The notes beneath the pieces were generated by a model that made no database searches, had not been told where the DNA came from, and saw only the letters and a program-made list of their open reading frames with translations. Shown here in pieces: positions 18,701 to 28,300 of a DNA stretch of 64,000 nt (its first letter is position 1; each line of letters opens with the position of its first letter). The translations under genes and the position numbers were made by a program. Origin of the DNA: Methanolobus mangrovi (lineage in GTDB: Archaea; Halobacteriota; Methanosarcinia; Methanosarcinales; Methanosarcinaceae); NCBI RefSeq assembly GCF_031312535.1, contig NZ_CP133594.1:1364001-1428000 (forward strand), given 5' to 3'.

Positions 18701-20868
18701 ATGATTTGTCTACTATGACCGATGATGAATTCTCCAGTTTCCTGGACACTACACTGGAAGAATACCTCGACGAAATCAATGATGAGCTCATACCATATGG
18801 CTTACACACCTTTGGTGTCGCACCAGAAGATTTTGAACTTGTTTCGATGGTCAAGTCCATGCTTGGTGATGACTTCATCGATCATATCTATGATGTACTT
18901 TCAGAAGGTAGCGGTACAGAGGAACAGTGGGGAGAAGAAGCAAGCGTTGATGCAACATTACTGCTGAATGCAACTTTGCTTTATGGAACTAACATCTCAG
19001 TTGCTCAGACAGATATACTTGGAACTACCAATGATTCTGTTACAGCAGATCTTGAACTCGCTCTGGAATACGCTGATAATCTAGAACAAACCACCAGAGA
19101 AATTAACCAGACATTAAAGGCACTGGATGCTGAATATATTGAGCCTGGAACTGGTAATGATCCGATACGTAATCCTGATGCTTTACCCACAGGAACGAAC
19201 TTCTACAGTTTTGATCAGAGACTGATTCCTGACGAGGAAACTGAGGCTCAAGGACGTGCAGTCATAAATGACTGGATAGACTCATATTATGCAGAGAATG
19301 GTGCTTATCCGAACAAGGTTGCCTTTATTCTATGGTCAGTCGAGACCATGCGTCACGAGGGACTCATGGAAGCACAAATATATGAGTTGCTTGGAGTAGA
19401 ACCTGTAAGGAGTTCCGGCAGATTGACCGGTGAGTTCACTGTCATACCACTAAGTAACATGACTCATCCAAGGATTGATGTATTGATGGTACCTTCCGGT
19501 CTTTATCGTGATACATTCCCATTCCAGCTTGAACTGCTGGACAATGCGGTTCGTGCAGTTGCTGACCTTAATGAGACAAATGAGACTAACTACGTAAGGA
19601 TGAACACTCTTGCTATAGAGGATGCAATGCTTGAACTGGGATACAATGAAAGTGTTGCACACTATATCTCAAGATCAAGAATATTCAGTGAGGCTGAAGG
19701 TACTTATGGTACTGGTTTAACCTCTGCAGTAGAAGCAAGTGATACATGGGATAACACATCAGAAATAGCTGATCTTTTCATTTCCAGAATGTCAAACATT
19801 TATGGAGTGGATGTATGGGGTGACAACTATGAGGATGTGTTCAAGCTCAATCTTATCAATGTAGATGCAGCAATACACAGTGATTCATCAAACCTCTATG
19901 GTCTCATGGACAACGATGACGTTTACCAGTATCTTGGTGGACTTGGTCTGGCTATAAGATCACTTGGTGGTGACGTTTCATTATATATTGCAGACTTTAC
20001 TAGTGTGGATAATCCAGAAGTCATTACTCTTGGTGAAGCTTTCAGTAAAGAACTGGCTGCCAGATATCTCAATCCTAGCTGGTTGACCGGAATGATGGAG
20101 TATGATTATGCTGGTGCCAGAGAGATGATGAAGGCAGTCGAGTACATGTGGGGCTGGGAAGCAACAACACCGGATCTGGTGACTGATTCAGACTGGGACA
20201 AGATATATGAGACACTTGTGTTGGACTCACAGAATATAGGTGTGGATGACTTCCTGAAAGAGAATGCATACCAGTATCAGTCCGTAACTGCCAGATTGAT
20301 TGAAAATATCAGAAAGGGAAGTTGGACTCCTTCAGACCCAGACACCTTGAATAATCTTGTCAATGAATTGGTTAAATCGGTGAATGAAAACGGAGTTACC
20401 TGCTGTCACCACACTTGTGGTAATGCGCAGCTTGCTGATTTCATAGCTGGAAAAATGCAGGCAGCAGGAGTCACCGCAGAAATGCAGGCAGCATACAATG
20501 AATTGATGTATGAAGCAACTCTCCGGGATCAGTTTGTGACACAGCAACAGATTGATACCAGTTCAGTAAAAACAACAGACGATTCTCTTAACTCTGTCCA
20601 AAGAACCATGGCAACAGGTTCATCAAACCAGACCATGATATCCGAGACAGGAGGAGCAGGAACGGACTATGACACACCAGTGCAGGATTCTGGAAAATCA
20701 ACACCAGACAACTACGTCCAAGGTTATGAGATGACTCAAGAGAGTGTTACTAACGACAACAGCGTGAATAGTCCATCATTCTCAAGCTCGGATATCCTTG
20801 CTTCCGTATTTGTATTAGGAGCTCTCGGGGCCATATATCTGGGATTCTGGAAAAGAAGAGGTTTCTAA
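15733..20868 (+). CDS. Giant secreted, membrane-anchored CobN-like chelatase homologue
   Basis: This 1711-residue protein has a signal peptide (residues 1-25, ending VAAA|D), a long N-terminal region of about 650 residues not found in cytosolic CobN, then a CobN/ChlH-type core and a C-terminal membrane anchor (about 1691-1705) followed by KRRGF. In the core, HFGTHGTQEWLPG at 871-883 matches the family metal-site motif with His871, His875 and Glu879; PTGTNFYSFDQR and VAFILWSVETMRHEG are further CobN blocks. A CCHHTCGN motif lies at 1557-1564. Many N-glycosylation sequons support an extracellular location. CobN/ChlH insert cobalt or magnesium into tetrapyrroles using cytosolic AAA+ subunits, which cannot reach this protein. 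With the adjacent ExbB-like pair it may bind or metallate tetrapyrroles outside the cell; the actual substrate is unknown. Confidence 0.85.
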   Translation: MQRKIISILVLSILLMITLTGVAAADEEKINITYIAYKSSDALETASQTNPYSDFIDYTYISYYDSSKDPQVSDDILEAAENGFFETQDVVFCSMVSYDAYSAINDSLKSAHDSGTSLLSIKTKLPTVPTYFDYRAYYEDANDIDVNDTIAVYFNNLDTSGKGLENAENLLIYLATEYGNHPGLTDSWGTSSKNYEEFLFILGTDFNKDNLTTAALAEDIDLELNTTVLSTTDVPDDFNFSQYGVIFIESQPEELVNTTWRSSINTARASGAYVIGYNLSENITLTNVDLYSDDYTDIERYWIQGGETNMETMLRVMGQKFVDLWTTDTYTPEIIQPKMNVTYILNRDTAVYYMDLVLNEREIITDRFNVTVMAGEEAINNTNLDLTNEDVIILYMVGSNQLPLIKDELLEAQANGAEIGTFGMLSDVYGIATFEMESDNYSILTDYLYNDGYENMENWIRRVGATFGSVYIQYADPAEPEIPTDGIYHPDAFPRIFADSTEYLEWYAEHGYNESELTIGIIGGQFGQTELTFNSENAIIRELESQGCNVIYTTYAVCSDDVDYFLKDGEVLVDSIISVKGFYLNYNNQEEGVEYLQEVYNVPVLKAVQDYYQTPEDYINSTSGLSVSCIPWQVTQAEIDGLTDYIWIAGRVQDEETEQYYYEPIDYQVEWLCNRAIAWAELGQMDNSDKKISIIYYNHEGGKNNIGASYLDIGSSFTLLMEAMQAAGYDIGNDTIPNGSEFIDLFITSRNVGSWAPGELEKVVESGYTTLVPVDDYLVYYNKLPESVREEVEETWGEAPGDIMTYENESGEYFVIPTVQFGNINFIPQPTRAGLSDESLIYHNESIPPTHQYLATYFWINNDYDADALIHFGTHGTQEWLPGNEVGLWKYDYPSIMVAETPVVYPYIMDNVGEGTQAKRRGNAVIISHLTPTIVEAGLYGDLATIQDKIENYQDAKDDDDATMMALYRNSTIQLYDNLSLGEDLGFSTNDLSTMTDDEFSSFLDTTLEEYLDEINDELIPYGLHTFGVAPEDFELVSMVKSMLGDDFIDHIYDVLSEGSGTEEQWGEEASVDATLLLNATLLYGTNISVAQTDILGTTNDSVTADLELALEYADNLEQTTREINQTLKALDAEYIEPGTGNDPIRNPDALPTGTNFYSFDQRLIPDEETEAQGRAVINDWIDSYYAENGAYPNKVAFILWSVETMRHEGLMEAQIYELLGVEPVRSSGRLTGEFTVIPLSNMTHPRIDVLMVPSGLYRDTFPFQLELLDNAVRAVADLNETNETNYVRMNTLAIEDAMLELGYNESVAHYISRSRIFSEAEGTYGTGLTSAVEASDTWDNTSEIADLFISRMSNIYGVDVWGDNYEDVFKLNLINVDAAIHSDSSNLYGLMDNDDVYQYLGGLGLAIRSLGGDVSLYIADFTSVDNPEVITLGEAFSKELAARYLNPSWLTGMMEYDYAGAREMMKAVEYMWGWEATTPDLVTDSDWDKIYETLVLDSQNIGVDDFLKENAYQYQSVTARLIENIRKGSWTPSDPDTLNNLVNELVKSVNENGVTCCHHTCGNAQLADFIAGKMQAAGVTAEMQAAYNELMYEATLRDQFVTQQQIDTSSVKTTDDSLNSVQRTMATGSSNQTMISETGGAGTDYDTPVQDSGKSTPDNYVQGYEMTQESVTNDNSVNSPSFSSSDILASVFVLGALGAIYLGFWKRRGF

Positions 20869-20878
20869 AGACTTTTTT

Positions 20879-20911
20879 GGCGCTTTCAAAAAAGCGCCTT
20901 TCTTTTTTCTT
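20879..20911 (+). terminator. Intrinsic terminator after the CobN-like gene
   Basis: An 8-bp stem, GGCGCTTT (20879-20886) and AAAGCGCC (20891-20898), with a CAAA loop is followed by TTTCTTTTTTCTT. It ends the CobN-like transcript 10 bases after the stop codon. Confidence 0.88.
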
Positions 20912-21062
20912 AAAATGGAATGGTGGCAACACACTAGTATCCATACATTAAATATACTTTTTTTAATATACTCACTGCATTTTATATAGAAGTTTGTTTG
21001 AATATATTTTACTGCTTAAATAAATCTTATTTTACATTCACGCACAAAAAGGATTCAGGCTC

Positions 21063-24000
21063 ATGAATAGAACTACACTCACATTCATATGTATCTTTTT
21101 GATTCTGCTTTCCACCTCTTTCGCTTCGGCCAATGATGAGAATATGATCTTTCTGAAATCAGGGAATATAGATACAGACCTACCACCGGAAAGGAATGTA
21201 TCCGAACGGGATCAGATCGGCATATCTTCAACATCTGAATTCGTGGACAGTTCCGAAACATATTATATCGTGCAATTTGAAGGACATGTCACCAAACAGT
21301 GGAAAGATGAAGTGCAGGACATCGGGGTCGAATTCTTTGATTATATTCCAAACAATGCTTTTGTTCTCAGGATGAATGGAACGGAGAAGAGTCTTGTAGA
21401 ATCACTTGATTTTGTGCGCTGGACGGATGAACTAAAACCAGAATACAAACTTTCCTCAGGACTGAACGAATATGAAGACCAGGCATCTCTTGCTTCAACA
21501 GACACGAATGCTAATCTGATAGTTGTCCTCTTTGACCCGCAAGACAATACAAGAATCATAGAAGAGATTGAAGCTATCAATGGAAACATCATCAGCAGTT
21601 CACAAACAATCCTGAGGGTTGAAATAGCCGAAAGCAGGATAGATCAACTTGCTGCAATAAATGGAATTTGCTGGGTAGAGAACTACTCGGAGCCGGTCCT
21701 GTTCAATGATGTAGCTGCAGGCATTATGAATGTCAACACTGTACATAATGAACTTGGATTGAATGGAAGTGGGCAAATCGTGGCCGTCTGCGATACCGGA
21801 CTTGATACTGGTGTTAATGATGAATCAATGCATGCTGATATTTTTGGAAGGATCATAAATATTACAGATTATTCTAATGATGGTCCCGCAGATGAAGGTC
21901 CTTTTGGGATATCCGGTGGCCATGGTACTCACGTAACAGGATCGGTTCTTGGAAACGGATCAATGTCGGATGGGCAATATAAAGGAATTGCGCCTGAAGC
22001 CAGTCTTTTATTTGAAGCAGTGCAGGATAGTGACGGGAGCCTTGGAGGAATTAGCAGAACCAGTGACCTCAGTTCCCTCTTTCAGGACGCATATGACCAG
22101 GGAGCTAGAATCCATACAAATAGTTGGGGTTACAATATTTTAGGTAGTTACACTACTCGCTCAAAACAAGTTGATCAATTTGTCTGGAATAATCCAGATA
22201 TGTTAATACTATTTGCAGCAGGGAATTATGGCGATGACTCCGATGAAAACGGTGTTGTTGACCAGAATTCTATTACTTCCCCTGCAACTTCAAAAAACTG
22301 CATTGCGGTTGGTGCTTCGGAAAATGACAGAGGCGATAATTTTGGAACTGGATACAGGATATGGGGAAATATTTATTGGCTAGCTGGGTTCTTCGAAGGA
22401 GAACCTATTAAAAGTGATTATACTGCAAATAACCCCACCGGTATTGCAGCTTTCAGTGGTCGTGGACCTACCGACGATGGAAGGATTAAACCAGAACTTG
22501 TTGCTCCGGGAACATTTATTGCTTCTACAAGGTCCAGTCTGATAACTTGGTACGAGTGGGGAATTATTAATGAATTCGATGCATCTTATGCATACAATGG
22601 TGGAACAAGTATGGCCACACCACTTGTTGCAGGTTCCGCAGCCCTTGTAAGAGAATACTATACTGAAATAGAACAATTAGATAGTCCAAGTGCTGCATTA
22701 CTAAAAGCTACCCTGCTCAATGGTGCATACGATATGACTCCCGGACAATATGGAATAGCCGAATATAAAGAGATAGCAGGTAGGCCGGATTATTCACAAG
22801 GTTGGGGACGTGTGGATGTTGAAAACTCCATACTTGTACCATATCCTGAAGTCATAGCATATTTCGATAATACTCCCCTTTCAGATTCAGGATCATGGGG
22901 CCACACGTATGAATATGTAGAAAGTGGCCAGCCCCTAAGAGCAACTCTCGTGTGGACGGATTATCCGGCATCTGAGTTGACAGGAAAAACACTGGTCAAT
23001 GATCTTGATCTTACAATTACAGATTCATCAGGCATATATTATGGGAACGATGGACCTGACCATATAAACAATGTTGAAGGAATCGAACTTAATACTGCAT
23101 TAGAAGGTGACTATACAATAACGGTCGATGGGTATGATGTTCAAGAAGGACCACAGCCCTTTGCACTGGTATTCTCATTCACCTGCGACAACAATGAGTT
23201 CCCTGCAAATGGTTCCTATGCAGATAACAGTACAACTGAAGTGTCAACCGATGTTGTACACCCCGGAGGAGTGAATGAGAGTTCCATACAGATGGAAATT
23301 GATGGTAACCTTATTGATTACACTGCTGCAAGCATAATTGATGGATACAGGATACAGTATAATGTTTCCAGCCCTTACAAGATTGGAGAACATAACGTCA
23401 CAATTACAGCTTCGACAGATACCGGGCAGCAATTTTCCTACGAATGGGAATTCAATGTGAAACCTGAGATTACAAGTTTCAAACTCACAGATCCTGCTGT
23501 TGATGGAATAATTGATGAAGAAGCAAAGACCGTAGCTATAGTAGTACCATACGGCACTGATGTAACAGCATTGACACCAACAATAGATCATACAGGATCA
23601 AATGTGTCACCTGATACTGGAGTCTCGCAGGACTTTACTAATCCGGTTACCTACACTGTAACTGCTGCTGATTCAACCACTCAAGAATATGAAGTGACAG
23701 TAACAGTAGCAGAAAACCCTGCTAAAGCGATCACAAGCTTTGAATTTGAAGCACTGGCAGTAGTTGGTACAGTAAATGAAGATACAAAGACCGTAGCTTT
23801 ATCACTACCATACGGTACTCTTGTAACATCATTGAAACCAACAATAACCCATACAGGAGCAAGTGTTTCACCTGATAGTGGAGTAGAGCAGGATTTTACT
23901 AACTCTGTTACTTACACTGTAACAGCAGAAGATGCATCAGCTCAGCAATATACAGTTACGGTGAATGTTGCTCCAAATACAGCTAAAGAGATTACAAGTT

Positions 24001-25226
24001 TCAAATTTACAGACCCTGTAGTGGAGGGGATAATAAATGAAACTGCAAAGACTGTCAATATAACAGTGCCTTATGGAACTGATAGAACAGATCTCGTACC
24101 AACTATAACTCACACTGGAGGCAAAATAGAACCAGATAGTGGATTAGCAAGGGATTTTACCAATCCTGTTACTTACAAAGTAACCGCGGAAGATACTACA
24201 ACCCAACGATACACAGTTACAGTGAATGTTGCACCAAACAAAGCTAAAGAGATTACAAGTTTCAAATTAACAGATCCTGATGCGGAAGGAATAATAAATG
24301 AAACTGCAAAGACTGTCAATATGACAGTACCGTATGGAACAAATGTTACAGCACTTGTACCAACAATTGTGCATACTGGAGAAACTATATCTCCAAATAC
24401 TGGAATCGCGCAGAACTTCACTAAACCTATAACTTATACCGTGACAGCAGAAGATGCAACTACACAGGAATACATAATAAATGTTCAAATTGCATCAAGT
24501 TCAAGCATCGTAACAGCCTCAACACCCGCAACCAGCGGAGGTGGCGGTGGAGGAGGAGGAGGAGGTGGCGGTGGAACTACAGGAGAAGAATACGAGAATA
24601 TCGAAGTGAAGGATGTCAGTTCTATCTTTGTCGGAAAGGACATTAATGTGAAATTCAACTTCAAGAATGAGAACAACGATATCCAGTATGTTTCTTACAA
24701 GTCATTGAAAAATGCAGGAACTATTTCCGTCACTATTGAGTCATTGCGGGATAAGTCAACTTTTGCTGACAGCTTTCCATCCGGGGAAATATACAAGAAC
24801 ATTAACATATGGGTTGGAAAAACAGGGTATGCAACAGATAATAACATTGAAAATCCCGTTATCGGATTCAGAGTGGACAGGCAATGGATAGAAAATAATA
24901 ATATTGATGTTGATTCGATAGCTCTTAACAGGTACAATGCCAAGTGGAGTAAACTTCTGACAACTCAAACCGATTCTGATAATGAATACTTTTATTTTGA
25001 GGCAAGCACACCAGGATTCTCGCCGTTTGCCATTACCGGTGAACCAAATGAGACAAATTTAAATAGTGTTTCTGAGAAACAGTATTCAACTGAAGATGAT
25101 AATACATCGAATCTCAATACTTCAATAGCAAATGAGAATCAACCGGAAAACACAGTTAACGCCCTCTCAATTTTAATCAGTGGCTTAATAGTATCTTTTG
25201 TCTGCTTCCTTATAAGGAAGCAGTAA
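21063..25226 (+). CDS. Secreted subtilisin-like (S8) protease with DUF5018-like repeats and PGF-pre-PGF domain
   Basis: This 1387-residue surface protease has a signal peptide (MNRTTLTFICIFLILLSTSF, cleaved near ASA|N). The catalytic triad is complete: Asp244 in VAVCDTGLD, His287 in GGHGTHVTG and Ser516 in GGTSMATPLVAG. A beta-rich post-catalytic domain follows. Residues 801-1150 hold four tandem copies of an about 87-residue domain beginning ITSFK and containing VPYGT...P-T-I-HTG...DFTNPVTYTVTAED, resembling DUF5018. A run of 13 glycines links to a PGF-pre-PGF domain (EEYENIEVKDVSS onward) and a C-terminal membrane helix ending IRKQ. It is probably anchored in the cell envelope and digests external peptides or matures surface proteins. 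A TATA-like TTTTATATAG lies near 20979. It is paralogous to the next gene. Confidence 0.93.
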   Translation: MNRTTLTFICIFLILLSTSFASANDENMIFLKSGNIDTDLPPERNVSERDQIGISSTSEFVDSSETYYIVQFEGHVTKQWKDEVQDIGVEFFDYIPNNAFVLRMNGTEKSLVESLDFVRWTDELKPEYKLSSGLNEYEDQASLASTDTNANLIVVLFDPQDNTRIIEEIEAINGNIISSSQTILRVEIAESRIDQLAAINGICWVENYSEPVLFNDVAAGIMNVNTVHNELGLNGSGQIVAVCDTGLDTGVNDESMHADIFGRIINITDYSNDGPADEGPFGISGGHGTHVTGSVLGNGSMSDGQYKGIAPEASLLFEAVQDSDGSLGGISRTSDLSSLFQDAYDQGARIHTNSWGYNILGSYTTRSKQVDQFVWNNPDMLILFAAGNYGDDSDENGVVDQNSITSPATSKNCIAVGASENDRGDNFGTGYRIWGNIYWLAGFFEGEPIKSDYTANNPTGIAAFSGRGPTDDGRIKPELVAPGTFIASTRSSLITWYEWGIINEFDASYAYNGGTSMATPLVAGSAALVREYYTEIEQLDSPSAALLKATLLNGAYDMTPGQYGIAEYKEIAGRPDYSQGWGRVDVENSILVPYPEVIAYFDNTPLSDSGSWGHTYEYVESGQPLRATLVWTDYPASELTGKTLVNDLDLTITDSSGIYYGNDGPDHINNVEGIELNTALEGDYTITVDGYDVQEGPQPFALVFSFTCDNNEFPANGSYADNSTTEVSTDVVHPGGVNESSIQMEIDGNLIDYTAASIIDGYRIQYNVSSPYKIGEHNVTITASTDTGQQFSYEWEFNVKPEITSFKLTDPAVDGIIDEEAKTVAIVVPYGTDVTALTPTIDHTGSNVSPDTGVSQDFTNPVTYTVTAADSTTQEYEVTVTVAENPAKAITSFEFEALAVVGTVNEDTKTVALSLPYGTLVTSLKPTITHTGASVSPDSGVEQDFTNSVTYTVTAEDASAQQYTVTVNVAPNTAKEITSFKFTDPVVEGIINETAKTVNITVPYGTDRTDLVPTITHTGGKIEPDSGLARDFTNPVTYKVTAEDTTTQRYTVTVNVAPNKAKEITSFKLTDPDAEGIINETAKTVNMTVPYGTNVTALVPTIVHTGETISPNTGIAQNFTKPITYTVTAEDATTQEYIINVQIASSSSIVTASTPATSGGGGGGGGGGGGGTTGEEYENIEVKDVSSIFVGKDINVKFNFKNENNDIQYVSYKSLKNAGTISVTIESLRDKSTFADSFPSGEIYKNINIWVGKTGYATDNNIENPVIGFRVDRQWIENNNIDVDSIALNRYNAKWSKLLTTQTDSDNEYFYFEASTPGFSPFAITGEPNETNLNSVSEKQYSTEDDNTSNLNTSIANENQPENTVNALSILISGLIVSFVCFLIRKQ

Positions 25227-25233
25227 ATTTTTT
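25202..25233 (+). terminator. Palindromic terminator overlapping the end of the first subtilase gene
   Basis: A perfect 22-base palindrome (25202-25223, arms CTGCTTCCTTA / TAAGGAAGCAG) encodes the last residues of the protease and is followed by the stop codon and TTTTTT at 25228-25233. This is an intrinsic terminator that overlaps coding sequence. Confidence 0.7.
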
Positions 25234-25351
25234 ACTGGACTTTCACGTTCGGATTGAACCTGACCCTCATCCATATTTTTATTGTGCAGAATATATAAAT
25301 ATATTTATTGCAATATCAGAACATTCTGAATACAAAAATGGATGGTGCTTT

Positions 25352-28300
25352 ATGCACACTAAAAACAAGATCCTGGTACTATTTATACTCATAAATTTAA
25401 CCATTGCTACAATCTCCTCTGTGAGCGCAGACAATGGAAATACAGACGATGGCAACCTTATCCTATTAAAAGCCGGACATATAAACACAGACAATGCCAC
25501 TGAACCTGAAGAACAGAACAATGGTTCAGAAACCCAGGGACTTTCAACCATGTCCATGGAAGACACGGAAAATTACTACATTGTGCAATTTACCGGTCCT
25601 GTAAGAGCTAGTTGGAAGCAGGAAATAACATCAACAGGAGCTACCATCTATAATTATATTCCAAACAATGCATTCATCTTCAAGATGAGTGATAATGTAA
25701 AAGTCCAGGTACAATCACTGGATTTTGTTAAGTGGATTGGCGAGTATAAACCAGAATACAAATACGAGCCAGAATTAACATACACCAACAGTATTCAGAT
25801 AGCAAGTACTGAAATTGACACTGAAAATACGTACCATGTACTTCTTTTCTACTCGGAGGATTACGATAGTATAGCCAGTTCCATAGAATTACTTGGCGGA
25901 AAAATCATTTCCGGTTCAGGGAATATACTCAAAGTACAAATAGCCACGAATATGCTACCAGAGATAGCATCTATCAATGGAGTCAGCTGGATTGAAGAAT
26001 ATGTCCAGCCAACTGTAAACAATGATATTGCTGCAAATATTACCAATGCGAATACTGTTCATGAGACCTACAGATTGAATGGCAGCGGACAGATAGTAGC
26101 CATCGCCGATACAGGACTTGATACCGGAGTAAATGATAGTTCCATGCATGCAGACCTGAGGGGTAGAATCAAAAGTATAATACAAACATACAATGACGGA
26201 AGTTCAGCCGATTACGCTGGGCATGGAACCCACGTAGCAGGTTCAGTGCTTGGTAACGGCTCACTTTCAGGCGGGCAATACAGAGGAATAGCACCGGAAG
26301 CTGAATTGGTATTCCAGGCACTTGGTGATAATAACGGTAGTTCCCTTATGTATATTCCAGATGATCTGAATGACCTATTCCAAGAAGCGTACGACCTGGG
26401 AGCAAGAATACATACCAATAGTTGGGGCGGTGCTTCTAATGGAGCATATACCGTATTTTCGCTACAGGTCGACCAATTTACATGGGAACACCCAGATATG
26501 CTAATTCTTTTTTCAGCTGGAAATTCAGGAACAGATGCTGATGGCGATGGAGTCATAGATGAAGATTCCATAGCTTATCCTGCAACTGCAAAGAACTGTC
26601 TTACAGTTGGTGCATCAGAAAATGACAGAGGAGATAATTTTGGACAAGGGTCTTATCAGAATTGGGGATTCACATGGTCCAATAAATATCCTGAATCTCC
26701 AATATATGAAGATTACATGGCTAATGACATTGAAGGTATTGCTGCATTCAGCAGTCGTGGACCAACAGAGGATGGAAGGATTAAGCCTGATGTTGTTGCA
26801 CCGGGAACATTCATCATTTCTACCAGATCAAGTCTTGCAAGTGGAACAGGATGGGGTACTGTTAGTGATAATAGTAACTACTTATACATGGGTGGAACCA
26901 GCATGTCCACTCCAATCACTGCAGGGTCTGCTGCTCTTGTAAGAGAATACTACACTGAAATAGAGAATCTGAGCAGCCCAAGTGCTGCATTACTTAAAGC
27001 AACAATAATAAACGGAGCAATGGATCTCACACCCGGACAATATGGTAATGGAAGCACACAGGAAATAGAAGGTAGGCCGGATTATTCACAAGGATGGGGA
27101 CGTGTTGATATTGAAAATTCCATATATCCACAATACCCGGAAACGATCAGATATTTCGATGATCCTAAACCTTTGAACACAGGTGACTTCTGGAATGTGA
27201 GCTATGATATCCTTAATTCAGATCATCCCCTCAGAGTAACACTTGTCTGGACAGATTATCCAGGAGATGCAGCTGCAGAATTACAACTTGTGAACAACCT
27301 TGATCTCAAAGTAGTAGGACCTGATGATACATACAACGGTAATGGAAGGATCGACACGGTGAACAACGTGGAAGGTGTCGAACTGACCAATCCTTCTGCA
27401 GGAACATATACATTCATCGTGAATGGTACAGATATACCTCAAGGGCCCCAGAATTTCTCTCTTGTATTGTATTTTGCAGCCGATGTCAACGAATATCCAC
27501 AAAATGACTCATATATTACTGATAGCACAACTGCCGTTTCAGTTAACCTTACACATCCCCATGGGATCAACATAAGTAGCATAGACATGACGACAGATGG
27601 TACCGAGGTGCTCCCCTCTTGGGTGAATATCACTGGCGGATACAAGGTAGAGAATATAACAACATACTCTGAAGGATACCACACTGTATCTGTGAGTGCA
27701 TTGACAAACCTGAGTGAAGAGATCAGTTACGGATGGAGATTTTACGCCAGCGTTGAAGACAACGTAATTACGATAGAGGGGCTTGCAGAGAATTCGGTGA
27801 TACAGGAAGAAACACTCGACATAAATGTCAGCAACAGAAAACTATGTGACTTCTGGTACAACGTTGACAATGGAACAAATTCCACAACAGAAACAGGATT
27901 TTCATTTAATACTACCCTCAACCTGACAGAGGGACGACATAATCTTACAGTATTTGCTGAGGACATAACAGGATATATAAATTCAACAACTGTTAATTTC
28001 ACGGTATTCACAAGCCAACCAATTATTGATTCACCTGAGTCAGGAACTATCTATTATCTGCCAGAAGAGGACAGTTTTACAATGAATGGAACTGCAGGAG
28101 TTGCCACAAATGTTTCAGTCTATGTGAATGGAAACATTACCACTGAATCCTGGCCTGTTTCAAGCGGTGTGTTCAATATCAGCAACATTCCACTTTCTAA
28201 TGGAACAAACACCGTCAACATTACATCCATCTTCAATAATTCAGTGGATGATTATTTCAGTCCCAATACCACCATATACCTGGGCCTTGGGGAGACTTTC

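Noticed and set aside
24541-24575. GGN run as a microsatellite or non-coding repeat
   Set aside because: It is an in-frame polyglycine linker between domains; the second subtilase has a similar shorter linker.
24485-24676. Poly-proline antisense frame opposite the glycine run
   Set aside because: It is the complement of the GGN glycine codons of the subtilase linker and has no homology or start signals.
25316-25329. TCAGAA-CA-TTCTGA dyad before the second subtilase as an operator
   Set aside because: A single short palindrome with no second copy and no linked regulator; too weak to call.
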